Source: Candidatus Caldatribacterium californiense OP9-cSCG
Lineage (GTDB): Bacteria > Atribacterota > Atribacteria > Atribacterales > Caldatribacteriaceae
Assembly (NCBI GenBank): GCA_000353875.1
Contig: APKF01000004.1
Span: forward strand, 1 to 46,751
Reading direction: 5' to 3'
DNA length: 46,751 nucleotides
Below, in pieces: positions 1 through 8,041 of the stretch. The position numbers and the translations under genes are program-made. Every line of letters starts with the position of its first letter. The stretch's first letter is position 1. The notes under the pieces are model-generated. The model was not told the origin of the DNA and did no database searches. It saw only the letters and a program-made list of their open reading frames with translations.

Positions 1-734
1 ATATGTTCCCGGGCCTTGCGGTCCGCAGGATTGTGGAGAAGAGGCGGGAGAAAACGGACAACCAGGCGCATGGCCTCAAGGGCCAGGAGGTCAGTATAGG
101 GATTGGCATTCACGTGGACGTAGCTCTCAAAGGCATGGGCAAAAGCATCGAATCCGGTGGAAGCGGTAAGGTGAGGAGGAAGGGACATCACAAGTTCAGG
201 ATCCACAATGGCCTCTTTAGGGAAAAGACGAGGGTCCACAATAGCGGATTTGCAGCGCTCTCCAGGATGGGTGAGCACGGAAACCGCCGTTACCTGAGAA
301 CCGGTACCAGAAGTGGTGGGAATGGCGACGATGGGGAGTATCTCGCTTGTAACCTTTCTTTCCCCAAAAAGGCGATATTCCCAGGCTGTTCCTTCATGCG
401 TGACCTCCAGAGCAATGGCCTTGGCGGTATCGATGCTTGACCCTCCTCCAAGCCCTACCACGACATCGGCGCGGAAGTCTCTGGCCATCTCTGCTCCCCG
501 GGAAATGCTCTCCGTCGTGGGATTAGGGATCACCTGGTCGAAGTGGGCAACCTCAACCCCGCTCTTCCGGAGGAGGCTCTTGGTCTTTTCGAAGACTGGT
601 TCCAAGACCGGAAAGGGAGGGACGGTAACAAGCAATGCCCTCTTCCCGTAACGGGACACAATCCGTCCCACTTCTTCGAGTTTCCCAAAACCAAAATGAA
701 TACGTGTGGGCTGATAGTATGAAAAGGAATTCAT
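1..734 (-). CDS. Iron-containing alcohol dehydrogenase, N-terminal part (runs off the window)
   Basis: Oxidoreductase of the iron-containing alcohol dehydrogenase family, which interconverts alcohols and aldehydes or ketones with NAD(P). About 244 codons are present and the frame stays open to the left edge, so the C-terminus is missing. The start is the ATG at 734, with AGGAGG about ten bases upstream. Visible are the nucleotide-binding GLGGGSSIDTAKA stretch, PTTSGTGSQVT, and the metal-ligand region GFDAFAHAFESYVH (family ligands are an Asp and His residues). It lies 15 bp after the LacI-type gene and is probably cotranscribed with it, so it may act on a product of the sugar imported by the upstream ABC system. 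The substrate cannot be told from the sequence. Confidence 0.88.
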   Translation of the reverse strand, partial: MNSFSYYQPTRIHFGFGKLEEVGRIVSRYGKRALLVTVPPFPVLEPVFEKTKSLLRKSGVEVAHFDQVIPNPTTESISRGAEMARDFRADVVVGLGGGSSIDTAKAIALEVTHEGTAWEYRLFGERKVTSEILPIVAIPTTSGTGSQVTAVSVLTHPGERCKSAIVDPRLFPKEAIVDPELVMSLPPHLTASTGFDAFAHAFESYVHVNANPYTDLLALEAMRLVVRFLPPLLHNPADRKAREH

Positions 735-749
735 GGGGGAACAACCTCC

Positions 750-1766
750 TTACCAGCGTTCGCCGGCAGAATAGCGAATGCGCAGCGATGTGGGGAGAAC
801 TACCCTTTTAGGGGCGTTCCGCTTTTTCTTCAGGCGTTCCATTAGAAGTTCTGCCCCTACTTTGCCCACCTCAAAAGCGGGTTGAAAAACAGCCGTCAAA
901 GGGGGAGAAAGATAGGCAAACCAGGGGAGGTCATCAAAAATGGCAAACCCAATATCTCCAGGTATCCGCAATCCCAAATCCTTAATGGCTTCAAAAGCCC
1001 CAATACCCATACTGTAGTTACACGCAAAAATCACGGAAGGCGGAAAAGGCAGAGACAGGAACTTCCGAACTGCCTGCGCTCCGCTTTCCTTAAAGAAATC
1101 CCCTTCAAAGACCAGGAGTTTTTCCCTGGGAATCCCTTCTTCCTTCGCAGCCTCAAGGGCTCCCAGAAGACGCTCCCTTCCTGTTGAGGTATCCTGGGGG
1201 CCAGCGATGATGCCAATCCTCCGATGGCCAAGGCGCAAGAGATGTCGCACAAGCTCCCGGCTTCCCTCCCGATTGGTAACCTCGACAAGGTCCACTCCTT
1301 CGTGGTCCACCTGTTTATCAAGAACCACAACGGGAACCCCAAAGTCGACGAGAAGCTGTAAATCCACCCCACCGCCCTTCCCTGGGACAAGGATGATGCC
1401 ATCCACCTGTTTCCCGTAGAACATCTCGAGGGCACTCTGTTCCCGTTCCTCGCTGTAGCTGGTGTTCGTGACAAGCATGTCGAAGCCATTTGAGGTGAGC
1501 ACAACCTCAACGCCTCGAAGCATCTCCATCATAAAGGGGTTCTCCAGATCGCACATGACAACCCCAACGGTGTTGGTCCTGCGGCGCCGCACGCTTTTAG
1601 CCAGAACGTTGGGGCGGTAATTGAGCTCCCGAATGGCCTTGAGTACTCGCTGCTGGGTCTCCCGACTCACAAAGCGGGTTCTGTTCAGCACGTGAGAAAC
1701 AGTGGCTACAGAAACGTCGGCCCTTTCGGCAACCTCCCGCATGGTAACCCGCGTACCCTTGACCAT
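750..1766 (-). CDS. LacI-family transcriptional repressor
   Basis: DNA-binding repressor of 338 residues. An N-terminal LacI helix-turn-helix (MREVAERADVSVATVSHVLN, about residues 9-28) is followed by the hinge helix (LNYRPNVLAKSVRRRRT) and a periplasmic-binding-protein-like effector domain of about 270 residues (GVVMCDLENPFMMEMLRGVE onward). It lies directly downstream of the ribose-type ABC transporter, behind a terminator, and upstream of an alcohol dehydrogenase. It is therefore the likely local regulator, with the imported sugar or a derivative as effector. Only 24 bp separate its start from the terminator hairpin, so it is probably transcribed by read-through. No classical LacI palindrome was recognised nearby; the repeats around 5391-5513 are candidates. 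Confidence 0.92.
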   Translation of the reverse strand: MVKGTRVTMREVAERADVSVATVSHVLNRTRFVSRETQQRVLKAIRELNYRPNVLAKSVRRRRTNTVGVVMCDLENPFMMEMLRGVEVVLTSNGFDMLVTNTSYSEEREQSALEMFYGKQVDGIILVPGKGGGVDLQLLVDFGVPVVVLDKQVDHEGVDLVEVTNREGSRELVRHLLRLGHRRIGIIAGPQDTSTGRERLLGALEAAKEEGIPREKLLVFEGDFFKESGAQAVRKFLSLPFPPSVIFACNYSMGIGAFEAIKDLGLRIPGDIGFAIFDDLPWFAYLSPPLTAVFQPAFEVGKVGAELLMERLKKKRNAPKRVVLPTSLRIRYSAGERW

Positions 1767-1790
1767 TCCGCTCGTCCCCCAGGAAGAAAA

Positions 1791-1828
1791 CCAAAGGCTG
1801 GTCCCCGCATTTGGGGGCCAGCCTTTGG
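1791..1828 (-). terminator. Rho-independent terminator after the sugar ABC operon
   Basis: A 16-bp stem with one G-T pair and a 6-base loop. The outer arms (ccaaaggctgg and ccagcctttgg) pair perfectly. On the minus strand it is followed by TTTTCTTCC. It starts 3 bp after the stop of the substrate-binding protein gene and precedes the LacI-type gene, so it should separate high transporter expression from low regulator expression. Confidence 0.85.
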
Positions 1829-1831
1829 TGC

Positions 1832-2794
1832 TCAGTAGAGAACCTGTTTGGCCTCTTCGGAGTCGATGTTATCCTTGGTTACAAAAACAATCCCGGTGTC
1901 GATGTACTCTGGAACCTTCTCTCCTTTGGCTGCAGCAAAGGCGATTTTCACTCCTTCGTAACCCATGCGGTAGGGATTCTGCACAGCAATGCCCTGGAGC
2001 GTACCCTTACGAACCATTTCCTGGAGGTCCTTGTTCCCGTCAAAACCGATGGCCACGATTTTCCCGGCAAGGCCAAGCTGCTCGATAGCCCTTCCCATGC
2101 CAATCGCTGTGGGTTCGTTGGCTCCGAAGATAGCCGTAATGTCGGGATTGGCCGAAAGAACATCGATGGTCTGGTTCAACGCGGTCACCATGTCCGACTG
2201 GGAGTAGAAGGGCCCGATAATTTCCATCTCGGTCTTTTCCTTAATGGTGTCGATAAACCCACCTACCCGGCCGATTTCGCTCCCCACTCCAGGAACATAG
2301 GACATAACAGCGACTTTCCCTTTGGTTCCTGCCCGCTTAATGAGTTCATTGGCGCAGAGGATGCCTGCTGCCCTGTTGTCAGTAGCCAGAAACGAAACGT
2401 AACCCTCCTTGGAGTTCAGGAGAGAATCGATAATGACCACCGGAATGCCCGCCTCCTTCGCTTTCATCACCACGGGGACAAGAGCATCCGGATCGGAGGG
2501 GGCAAGGACAATGGCCATAACGTTGCGGTTAATGGCATTCTCTACGAGGTTTACCTGCTGCTCGATCTTGGTTTCCGCCTCGGGACCGATGAAGGTAACC
2601 TTGATGTTCTCCCCTTGAGCAACGAGTTCTTTCTCCGCATCCGCTGCGCCCTTGGCCACATTCTGCCAAAAACTTGAAGTAGCCTCCTTCACGATGACGG
2701 CAATTTCCTTGGGTTCCTCAGCCCAGGCCACCGTCAGAAGCCCCATAAGGAACACCGCGCAAAGCAAGAATCCCAACACCCGAATGCCCTTCAT
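1832..2794 (-). CDS. Sugar ABC transporter substrate-binding protein (RbsB type)
   Basis: Secreted or periplasmic binding protein of 320 residues that delivers a sugar to the RbsAC-type membrane complex. The N-terminus is a signal peptide (MKGIRVLGFLLCAVFLMGLLTVAWA, written here only to mark its place: Lys/Arg start, hydrophobic core at residues 7-23, likely cut after AWA at about residue 25). The mature part has the family pattern IAVIVKEATSSFWQNVAKGA near its start, the VLAPSDPDALVPV segment and IFGANEPTAIGMGRAIEQ later. It is the last gene of the operon, preceded by an 18-base palindrome and followed by a terminator. The ligand is not identifiable; ribose, galactose, xylose or inositol are all possible. 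Confidence 0.9.
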   Translation of the reverse strand: MKGIRVLGFLLCAVFLMGLLTVAWAEEPKEIAVIVKEATSSFWQNVAKGAADAEKELVAQGENIKVTFIGPEAETKIEQQVNLVENAINRNVMAIVLAPSDPDALVPVVMKAKEAGIPVVIIDSLLNSKEGYVSFLATDNRAAGILCANELIKRAGTKGKVAVMSYVPGVGSEIGRVGGFIDTIKEKTEMEIIGPFYSQSDMVTALNQTIDVLSANPDITAIFGANEPTAIGMGRAIEQLGLAGKIVAIGFDGNKDLQEMVRKGTLQGIAVQNPYRMGYEGVKIAFAAAKGEKVPEYIDTGIVFVTKDNIDSEEAKQVLY

Positions 2795-2828
2795 GCTTCC
2801 AACCTCCCTTTGATCAGTATAGATGGAA

Positions 2829-2846
2829 CTATCCTCCGGAGGATAG
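2829..2846 (-). promoter_or_regulatory. Intercistronic stem-loop between permease and binding-protein genes
   Basis: A perfect 18-base palindrome (ctatcctcc/ggaggatag) lying 2 bp beyond the permease stop codon. In the mRNA it can fold into a hairpin. Such structures upstream of binding-protein genes often stabilise the downstream transcript or act as partial terminators; that role is inferred. Confidence 0.55.
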
Positions 2847-2848
2847 CT

Positions 2849-3859
2849 TTACCTCTCGCTCCGTCGTTGCAAACGGTCCGCCGCCACAGCGGCAATAATG
2901 ACCAGCCCGATGATAATCTGCTGAATGAAGTACGACACACCCTGCATGTTGAGACCGTTCCGCAGCATACCGATAATGAACGCCCCAATCATGGTTCCCG
3001 CTATGGTACCCGATCCACCCATAAGGCTTGTGCCGCCAATGACGGCAGAAGCGATGGCATCAAGCTCATACCCCACTCCGGCATTGGGCTGAGCCGTCAC
3101 GATACGAGACATCATGACGATGCCGGTCAACCCGGCCAGGACTCCCGAAACAAGGTAGGCAATGATTTTGGTCCGGTGAACGTCGATACCAGAGAGACGG
3201 GCTGCTTCCTCGTTTGAACCCACAGCGTAGATAAAACGGCCAATGCGGTGCCGACGAAGGAGGAAGTTGAAAACAAGAGCCACCACAACCATGATGATAA
3301 CCGGGTACGGGATACCCGGAAAGGTCACCACTTGGCGTCCATCTCCAGACAGCGTGGTGACCCGAAACAGCGCTCCGTTCCCTAAAACGCCGAACTTCTC
3401 GGGAAGCCCGGCAACAGCTCGGGCCCCGGTAACCTGAAGGGCAATGCCCCGGGCAATCTGCATCATGCCCAGGGTGGCAATGAAGGGGGGAAGGCTCAGT
3501 CGGGTGACCAAAAGACCGTTCACCATACCACAGCCCATGGCCACCAGAAGACTGCAGAGGAAACTCACCCAGACGGCAATGCCGGCACGGGATAAAAGAC
3601 CCGCCACAACACCACTTAAGGCAATCACTGAACCGATGCTCAGGTCAATACCTCCTGTAATGATGACGTAGGTTACTCCAATCCCCATGAAGGCCATGGT
3701 GCTTGTTTGCAATCCCACAGTGAGGACATTCTGCACGGTGAAAAACTTGGGAGTGGTTATGGAGAACACCACAAAGAGAACGACCAGCGCACTGATGGCC
3801 ACAAACCGCTGAACGACCATGCCAACCTGCTGAGTTCGAGACGTCCTTTGTTTCCCCAC
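2849..3859 (-). CDS. Sugar ABC transporter permease (RbsC type)
   Basis: Integral membrane permease of 336 residues from the RbsC/XylH/MglC family. It has eight to ten hydrophobic segments and the family signatures GIGVTYVIITGGIDLSIGSV (about residues 59-78), IGRFIYAVGSNEEAARLSGI and GGTSLMGGSGTIAGTMIGA. It forms the sugar channel driven by the ATPase encoded 12 bp upstream. The start at 3859 gives a short basic N-terminus before the first membrane helix, as usual for the family. Confidence 0.93.
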   Translation of the reverse strand: MGKQRTSRTQQVGMVVQRFVAISALVVLFVVFSITTPKFFTVQNVLTVGLQTSTMAFMGIGVTYVIITGGIDLSIGSVIALSGVVAGLLSRAGIAVWVSFLCSLLVAMGCGMVNGLLVTRLSLPPFIATLGMMQIARGIALQVTGARAVAGLPEKFGVLGNGALFRVTTLSGDGRQVVTFPGIPYPVIIMVVVALVFNFLLRRHRIGRFIYAVGSNEEAARLSGIDVHRTKIIAYLVSGVLAGLTGIVMMSRIVTAQPNAGVGYELDAIASAVIGGTSLMGGSGTIAGTMIGAFIIGMLRNGLNMQGVSYFIQQIIIGLVIIAAVAADRLQRRSER

Positions 3860-3871
3860 TCCTTTACCTCC

Positions 3872-5380
3872 TCACGACAAGGCTGAAACTAAACCCGCTG
3901 CGTAGTTCAGGATTTCTTCCTGGGTGGTTTCCCGTGTTCTGAGCACTCCGACAAGCCGTCCTTCATGAAGGACCAATATCCGGTCAGTCATGCCCAGGAG
4001 TTCTGGAAGCTCCGAAGAAATCATGATGACACCGATGCCCTGTCCCGCCAGCTGATCCATGAGCCTGTGGATGGCGTACTTTGCCCCCACATCGATACCC
4101 CGTGTGGGCTCATCGAAAATCAACACCTTCGCCTTACGGAAAAGCCATTTCGCCACCACCACTTTCTGCTGATTCCCACCACTCAGGTTCTTCACCACCT
4201 GGTACACCGAGGGTGTACGGATGTCCAGTTCCCGGACGTAATGCTCCGCCACTTTCCGCTCCTTCAGCGGAAAGATAACCCCCATTCGGCTTGAGATTTC
4301 CTCAACGTTAGCCATGGTGATGTTCTCGCAAAGTAGCATTTCCACTGCCAAACCGGCAAGCTTCCGGTCTTCAGGGAGGTAACCAATGCCTGCGCGGATT
4401 GCATCAACGGGAGAATGAATCTCGAGTTTTCGCCCATGGAGGTACATCTCACCGCCATCCTTGGGGTCTGCTCCAAAGATGGCTCGAGCAAGTTCGGTAC
4501 GCCCTGCTCCCATGAGACCGGCGATACCCAGAATCTCTCCCTCGTAGAGTTCAAAGGATATGTCATGCAACACTCCCGCCCGGGTGAGGTGCTTCACCTC
4601 GAAAATCTTGCGACCGGTGGGCGAAGAGGTGCGGGGAGGGAACTTGTGCTCGAGTGTCCTCCCTACCATCTTGCTCACAAGGTACTCAAGAGTGACATCG
4701 CCATAGTTGTAAGTCCCTATGTACTTTCCGTCCCGCAGGACGGTAACCCGGTCAGCGATATGCTTCAACTCCTCCAGACGATGGGAAATGTAGATGATTC
4801 CCACACCCTGCTGCTTGAGCTGGTGAATGACTTTGAAGAGCTCCTCGATTTCCGACTCGGTCAAAGCAGAGGTCGGTTCATCCATGATAAGAACCTCGGA
4901 GCGAAACGAAAGAGCCTTGGCGATTTCCACCATCTGTCTTTTGGAGAGGGGGAGGGCATAAACAGGAGTGGTGGGGTCAATGTCCACGTGGAGCCGGGCC
5001 AGGAGCTCCCGGGCTTGCCGGTTCATCTGGCGGTCATCAATATACCCTCCAAAGCGCAGGGGTTCCCGACCAATGAAGATATTCTGAGCCACCGTGAGAT
5101 GGGGCATGAGGTTCAGTTCCTGGTAGATGATGCTGATACCGGCTCTCTGGGCTTCCTGAGCGTTGTGGAAAACAACCGGCTTCCCTTTGTAGTACAGGGT
5201 ACCCTCATCGGGACGATAAACCCCGCTCAGAATCTTCATCAACGTGGATTTTCCCGCACCGTTTTCCCCCACAAGGGCATGGACCTCACCCCTTCTCAGC
5301 TCAAAGTGTACCCGATCAAGCGCCAAAACCCCAGGGAACTTTTTGGTGACATTTTCTACTCGCAGAAGTTCCTCGTCCAT
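3872..5380 (-). CDS. Sugar ABC transporter ATPase with two nucleotide-binding domains (RbsA/MglA type)
   Basis: Cytoplasmic ATPase of 502 residues energising sugar import. The first nucleotide-binding domain has Walker A GENGAGKSTLMK (about residues 38-49), signature LSKRQMVEIAKAL and Walker B VLIMDEPTSALT. The second has a degenerate Walker A (GLMGAGRTELAR), signature LSGGNQQKVVVAKWL and Walker B VLIFDEPTRGID. A degenerate second site is normal for this family. It is the first gene of the operon; the ATG at 5380 is preceded by a purine-rich AGGATAGGG. The promoter lies at 5415-5444. Confidence 0.94.
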   Translation of the reverse strand: MDEELLRVENVTKKFPGVLALDRVHFELRRGEVHALVGENGAGKSTLMKILSGVYRPDEGTLYYKGKPVVFHNAQEAQRAGISIIYQELNLMPHLTVAQNIFIGREPLRFGGYIDDRQMNRQARELLARLHVDIDPTTPVYALPLSKRQMVEIAKALSFRSEVLIMDEPTSALTESEIEELFKVIHQLKQQGVGIIYISHRLEELKHIADRVTVLRDGKYIGTYNYGDVTLEYLVSKMVGRTLEHKFPPRTSSPTGRKIFEVKHLTRAGVLHDISFELYEGEILGIAGLMGAGRTELARAIFGADPKDGGEMYLHGRKLEIHSPVDAIRAGIGYLPEDRKLAGLAVEMLLCENITMANVEEISSRMGVIFPLKERKVAEHYVRELDIRTPSVYQVVKNLSGGNQQKVVVAKWLFRKAKVLIFDEPTRGIDVGAKYAIHRLMDQLAGQGIGVIMISSELPELLGMTDRILVLHEGRLVGVLRTRETTQEEILNYAAGLVSALS

Positions 5381-5390
5381 CGTTCCCTAT

Positions 5391-5481
5391 CCTCTGAATC
5401 CCACGTTTGGCTCGATGATAACAGGCCTGAAAAAGCGGCGTCAATGGCTCTCTCGTTTTTCCGACCTTTGGGAATCAGAGG
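5391..5481. repeat. Inverted 13-base repeats flanking the sugar-operon promoter
   Basis: The left arm cctctgaatccca (5391-5403) and right arm tgggaatcagagg (5469-5481) are inverted copies matching at 12 of 13 positions. A third partial copy, gggaatcaga, lies at 5504-5513 in the same orientation as the right arm. The arms sit on either side of the promoter at 5415-5444. They could be operator sites for a looping repressor such as the LacI-type protein encoded downstream; this is inference. Confidence 0.4.
5415..5444 (-). promoter_or_regulatory. Sigma-70-type promoter of the sugar ABC operon
   Basis: TTGACG (5444-5439) and TATCAT (5420-5415) are separated by 18 bp on the minus strand. Transcription should start near 5408, giving a leader of about 28 bases before the ATPase gene. 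The rest of the gap between 5445 and 5661 holds only the repeats described separately and no convincing gene. Confidence 0.65.
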
Positions 5482-5661
5482 TAGAAGAAATACAGCATCT
5501 AAGGGAATCAGAACCACCTGGTTTTCCGTAACAAAAGAATTGCCCGTCGTTTTTCCGCTCTGTGGCAGGAAAGGCCTGCCAGACAAGGTTTTGCCCCGTG
5601 GAGAGGAACCAAGCGGTTTCCATCAGCAACTTCAGCCGCGTTTCCTGGCTTCCCCAAAAGC

Positions 5662-5693
5662 AAAAGGCCCTGTGCTGCAGCACAGGGCCTTTT
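5662..5693 (-). terminator. Terminator of the tRNA operon
   Basis: A perfect 32-base palindrome whose arms are aaaaggccctgtgctg and its complement. On the minus strand it ends in a TTTTGCTTTTG run. It lies 9 bp after the 3' end of the initiator tRNA gene. The opposite strand has a TTTT inside the stem but no further T-run, so termination is expected mainly on the minus strand. Confidence 0.85.
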
Positions 5694-5702
5694 GCGCAAC
5701 TC

Positions 5703-5779
5703 TGGTAGCGGGGGCAGGATTCGAACCTGCGACCTCCGGGTTATGAGCCCGACGAGCTTCCTGACTGCTCCACCCCGCG
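5703..5779 (-). tRNA. Initiator tRNA-Met (anticodon CAU), CCA encoded
   Basis: A 77-base cloverleaf. The anticodon loop is CTCATAA, closed by three G-C pairs (GGG/CCC), which is the initiator hallmark. The first base C1 faces U72, so the 1-72 pair is unpaired as initiators require, although most bacterial initiators have C1 opposite A72. The T-loop is TTCGAAT and the 3' CCA is in the DNA. It shares a promoter (5915-5942) and terminator (5662-5693) with tRNA-Leu. Confidence 0.95.
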
Positions 5780-5801
5780 TCGTATGCTCTTTTGTCTTTC
5801 T

Positions 5802-5892
5802 TGGTGCCGAAGGCCGGAATCGAACCGGCACGAGGCTTGCGCCTCAACGGATTTTAAGTCCGTTGCGTCTTCCTATTCCGCCACTCCGGCAC
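5802..5892 (-). tRNA. tRNA-Leu (anticodon UAA), CCA encoded
   Basis: A 91-base class II tRNA with a long variable arm (GAGGCGCAAGCCTC region). The anticodon loop is CTTAAAA with anticodon TAA, closed by the ACGGA/TCCGT stem. The acceptor stem GTGCCGG pairs with TCGGCAC, with one G-U pair. CCA is encoded. It is the first gene of the two-tRNA operon. Confidence 0.96.
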
Positions 5893-5914
5893 AGCCGGCC
5901 GTACGCACCTTATT

Positions 5915-5942
5915 ATTTTAGCAGCAAATCTCAGAGAGTCAA
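5915..5942 (-). promoter_or_regulatory. Promoter of the tRNA operon
   Basis: TTGACT (5942-5937) and TAAAAT (5920-5915) with a 16-bp spacer on the minus strand. It begins 14 bp after the asnS stop codon and points at tRNA-Leu, which starts at 5892. Confidence 0.7.
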
Positions 5943-5955
5943 GGGGTACAGCGCC

Positions 5956-7305
5956 TTAGGGATAGATTCGGTAAATCTGGCGGGGAAAAGGGATGGTTTC
6001 CCGGATGTGGTGCACACCACAAATCCAGGCCACGGTTCTCTCAATCCCCAGGCCGAATCCTGAGTGCGGACAGGCACCAAAGCGGCGGAGGTCGAGATAC
6101 CACTCAAAGGCCTCTCGAGGGAGATTGTGTTCCCGAAGTCGCTCCTCAAGGAGGGAAAGATCATAAATGCGCTCACTTCCTCCAATGATCTCTCCATACC
6201 CTTCCGGGGCAATGAGGTCATCGTTGAGCACAAGGTCGGGATTCTCCGGATCCGGCTGCATGTAGAAAGCCTTAATGGTCCTGGGATAGTGGTGGATGAA
6301 TACCGGGCGGTCGAATTCCTCAGAGATGGCGGTTTCCTCGTCTCCCCCAAAGTCATCCCCCCACCTGACGGGAAAGCCCTTTCTCTGAAGAAGCTCAAGG
6401 GCTTCAGTGTAAGAAATGCGGGGGAAAGGCGGAGTAACCCGCTCCAGCGGTTTTGTATCCCGCTCGAGGATTTCAAGCTCCCGAGGGCATTCGCTGAGAA
6501 CCTTCTGGACGATAAACGAGACGAGGCGCTCCTGAAGGTGCAGGTTGTCCTCAAAGGTGAAAAACGCTGCCTCAGGCTCCACCATCCAGAACTCGGTGAG
6601 GTGACGGCGGGTTTTGGATTTCTCTGCCCGGAAAGCCGGGGCAAGGCAGTAGACCCTTCCGAAGGCCATGCAGGCTGCTTCCATGTAGAGCTGGCCACTC
6701 TGGGAGAGATACGCTTTCCCAAGGTCAAAGTACTCGAGCTCAAAAAGCGTCGTCGTCCCTTCGCAGGCAGCAGGAGTGAGAATTGGGGGGTCGATGAGGA
6801 CGAAACCTTCTTTCTGGAGGAATTCATGGATGCCCATGATGATAGCGTTTCGGACCCGCAAAATGGCGTTCTGCCTGCGGGAACGGAGCCACAAATGCCG
6901 GTGCTCCATGAGGAATTCCACAGAGTGTTCTTTCTTCTGGATTGGGTATTCCTCCTGCGCAAGGGATACAACGCGAACCCCCTGAACCTCGAGTTCATAC
7001 CCCGAAAAAGGCGCCCGGGGTTCTCTCCTCACCCGTCCCCGAACAAGGATAGCCGACTCAAAGGGAAGACGCTCCAGAAACTTCAAGTCTTCCCGGGAAA
7101 AGGTTTCCCCCAGGGAGACCGTGGCCTGGATGAAACCCGTTCCATCCCGGATGATGAGAAAAACAATCTTCCCGCTCGAGCGCCGATTGGCAAGCCACCC
7201 CCGGATTTCGACGTCCTTCCCTTCCCACCAGTCGATGTTCTCAATCGTGGCCCAAGGAAAAGCTCCATCAGTCCATCCTCGTTCAAACACGGGACTTTTC
7301 ACCAT
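5956..7305 (-). CDS. asnS: Asparaginyl-tRNA synthetase
   Basis: Class II aminoacyl-tRNA synthetase of 449 residues that charges tRNA-Asn. An N-terminal OB-fold anticodon-binding domain (about residues 30-120, [13 protein letters not shown]) is followed by the catalytic core. Motif 2 reads [21 protein letters not shown], where the family usually has FRAENS; motif 3 is [15 protein letters not shown] near the C-terminus. The EFWMVEPE form points to AsnRS and not AspRS. It is the last gene of the asparaginase-Liv-creatininase operon and overlaps the upstream gene by 23 bp. That setting suggests expression tied to asparagine supply. No T-box leader was seen. Confidence 0.93.
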   Translation of the reverse strand: MVKSPVFERGWTDGAFPWATIENIDWWEGKDVEIRGWLANRRSSGKIVFLIIRDGTGFIQATVSLGETFSREDLKFLERLPFESAILVRGRVRREPRAPFSGYELEVQGVRVVSLAQEEYPIQKKEHSVEFLMEHRHLWLRSRRQNAILRVRNAIIMGIHEFLQKEGFVLIDPPILTPAACEGTTTLFELEYFDLGKAYLSQSGQLYMEAACMAFGRVYCLAPAFRAEKSKTRRHLTEFWMVEPEAAFFTFEDNLHLQERLVSFIVQKVLSECPRELEILERDTKPLERVTPPFPRISYTEALELLQRKGFPVRWGDDFGGDEETAISEEFDRPVFIHHYPRTIKAFYMQPDPENPDLVLNDDLIAPEGYGEIIGGSERIYDLSLLEERLREHNLPREAFEWYLDLRRFGACPHSGFGLGIERTVAWICGVHHIRETIPFPRQIYRIYP

Positions 7306-8041
7306 ACTTCCACCCTCGCTTCTCCATCTCCTCGAGAAAGCGCACTACATAATCCACAAGGACCCGGAACATCTTCTCTCCCTTCTCTTTTGTCCCCTTT
7401 TTGGGGTCTCCCGTAGCCCCATAGGGGGTGAGCTCCTCAAAGCGCCACTTGATCTCAAGCCCCTCGGGGAGATCCGGAACAACACCCCGGGCCTCTTCCA
7501 TCCGGCAAAGTTCCGGGAAGAGGTAGAGGACAATCGAGGTCTCTCCCTCTCCTGCGTGTCCAAGCCCTCCCCACACCTCGAACGTCTCCGGAGGGAGGAG
7601 CTCTCCCGCCGTCACCCACCAGGCAGGAAGGCACGCTAGAAAAGCATGGGGATAGGTCACTTTGACAGAGCGAGCAGCGATTTCAATGGGAGCGATGTTC
7701 CCATCATGACCGTTGATGATGATGATGCGAGAAATCCCCTGCCTGATGCAGGAAGTGAAGACGTCCTTGAGGACTTCCACCATGACTTCCGGCCGAAGGG
7801 TCAAGGTGAAGGGAAAGGCATCGTAGTGGAAACTCACACCGTAGTACAGGGGCGGCAAAACGAGCGTCCCCGGAACTCTTTTTGCTACCTCAAGGGCGAT
7901 GGCCTGGGCCACAAGGGTATCGGTGCCAAAGGGGAGGTGGAATCCGTGATTTTCGCTTGAGCCCACAGCCACAATGGCCTTATCGAAATTCCCCTCTTTG
8001 AAATCGACATAGGTCATCTCGGAGTGGAAAACCTTGCCCAT
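7283..8041 (-). CDS. Creatininase-family amidohydrolase
   Basis: Metal-dependent amidohydrolase of 252 residues in the creatininase superfamily, which includes creatinine amidohydrolase and formamide hydrolases acting on cyclic or linear amides. Metal-ligand motifs are present: [15 protein letters not shown] (about residues 28-42, with E30, H32 and D41), NGHDGN, and GHAGEGETS with the conserved His and Glu. The start ATG at 8041 has AGGAGGAAGGGGA just upstream. It sits between livM (28-bp overlap) and asnS (23-bp overlap). The context suggests hydrolysis of an imported amide or cyclic amino-acid derivative, but the substrate is unknown. Confidence 0.85.
   Translation of the reverse strand: MGKVFHSEMTYVDFKEGNFDKAIVAVGSSENHGFHLPFGTDTLVAQAIALEVAKRVPGTLVLPPLYYGVSFHYDAFPFTLTLRPEVMVEVLKDVFTSCIRQGISRIIIINGHDGNIAPIEIAARSVKVTYPHAFLACLPAWWVTAGELLPPETFEVWGGLGHAGEGETSIVLYLFPELCRMEEARGVVPDLPEGLEIKWRFEELTPYGATGDPKKGTKEKGEKMFRVLVDYVVRFLEEMEKRGWKYGEKSRV

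Noticed and set aside
5445-5661. Possible short protein genes between the sugar operon and the tRNA terminator
   Set aside because: The open frames are short, lack ribosome sites and show no protein-like pattern; the interval is best read as a regulatory region.
4415-5746. A 443-codon plus-strand frame running from rbsA into the tRNA region
   Set aside because: It lies opposite the RbsA-type ATPase and ends inside a tRNA gene, so it is a shadow frame.
5893-7400. T-box riboswitch controlling asnS
   Set aside because: asnS overlaps the upstream gene and has no leader; no T-box sequence was seen.
6064-7416. A 450-codon open frame on the plus strand opposite asnS
   Set aside because: The minus strand encodes a full AsnRS with intact class II motifs; the antisense frame shows no domain.
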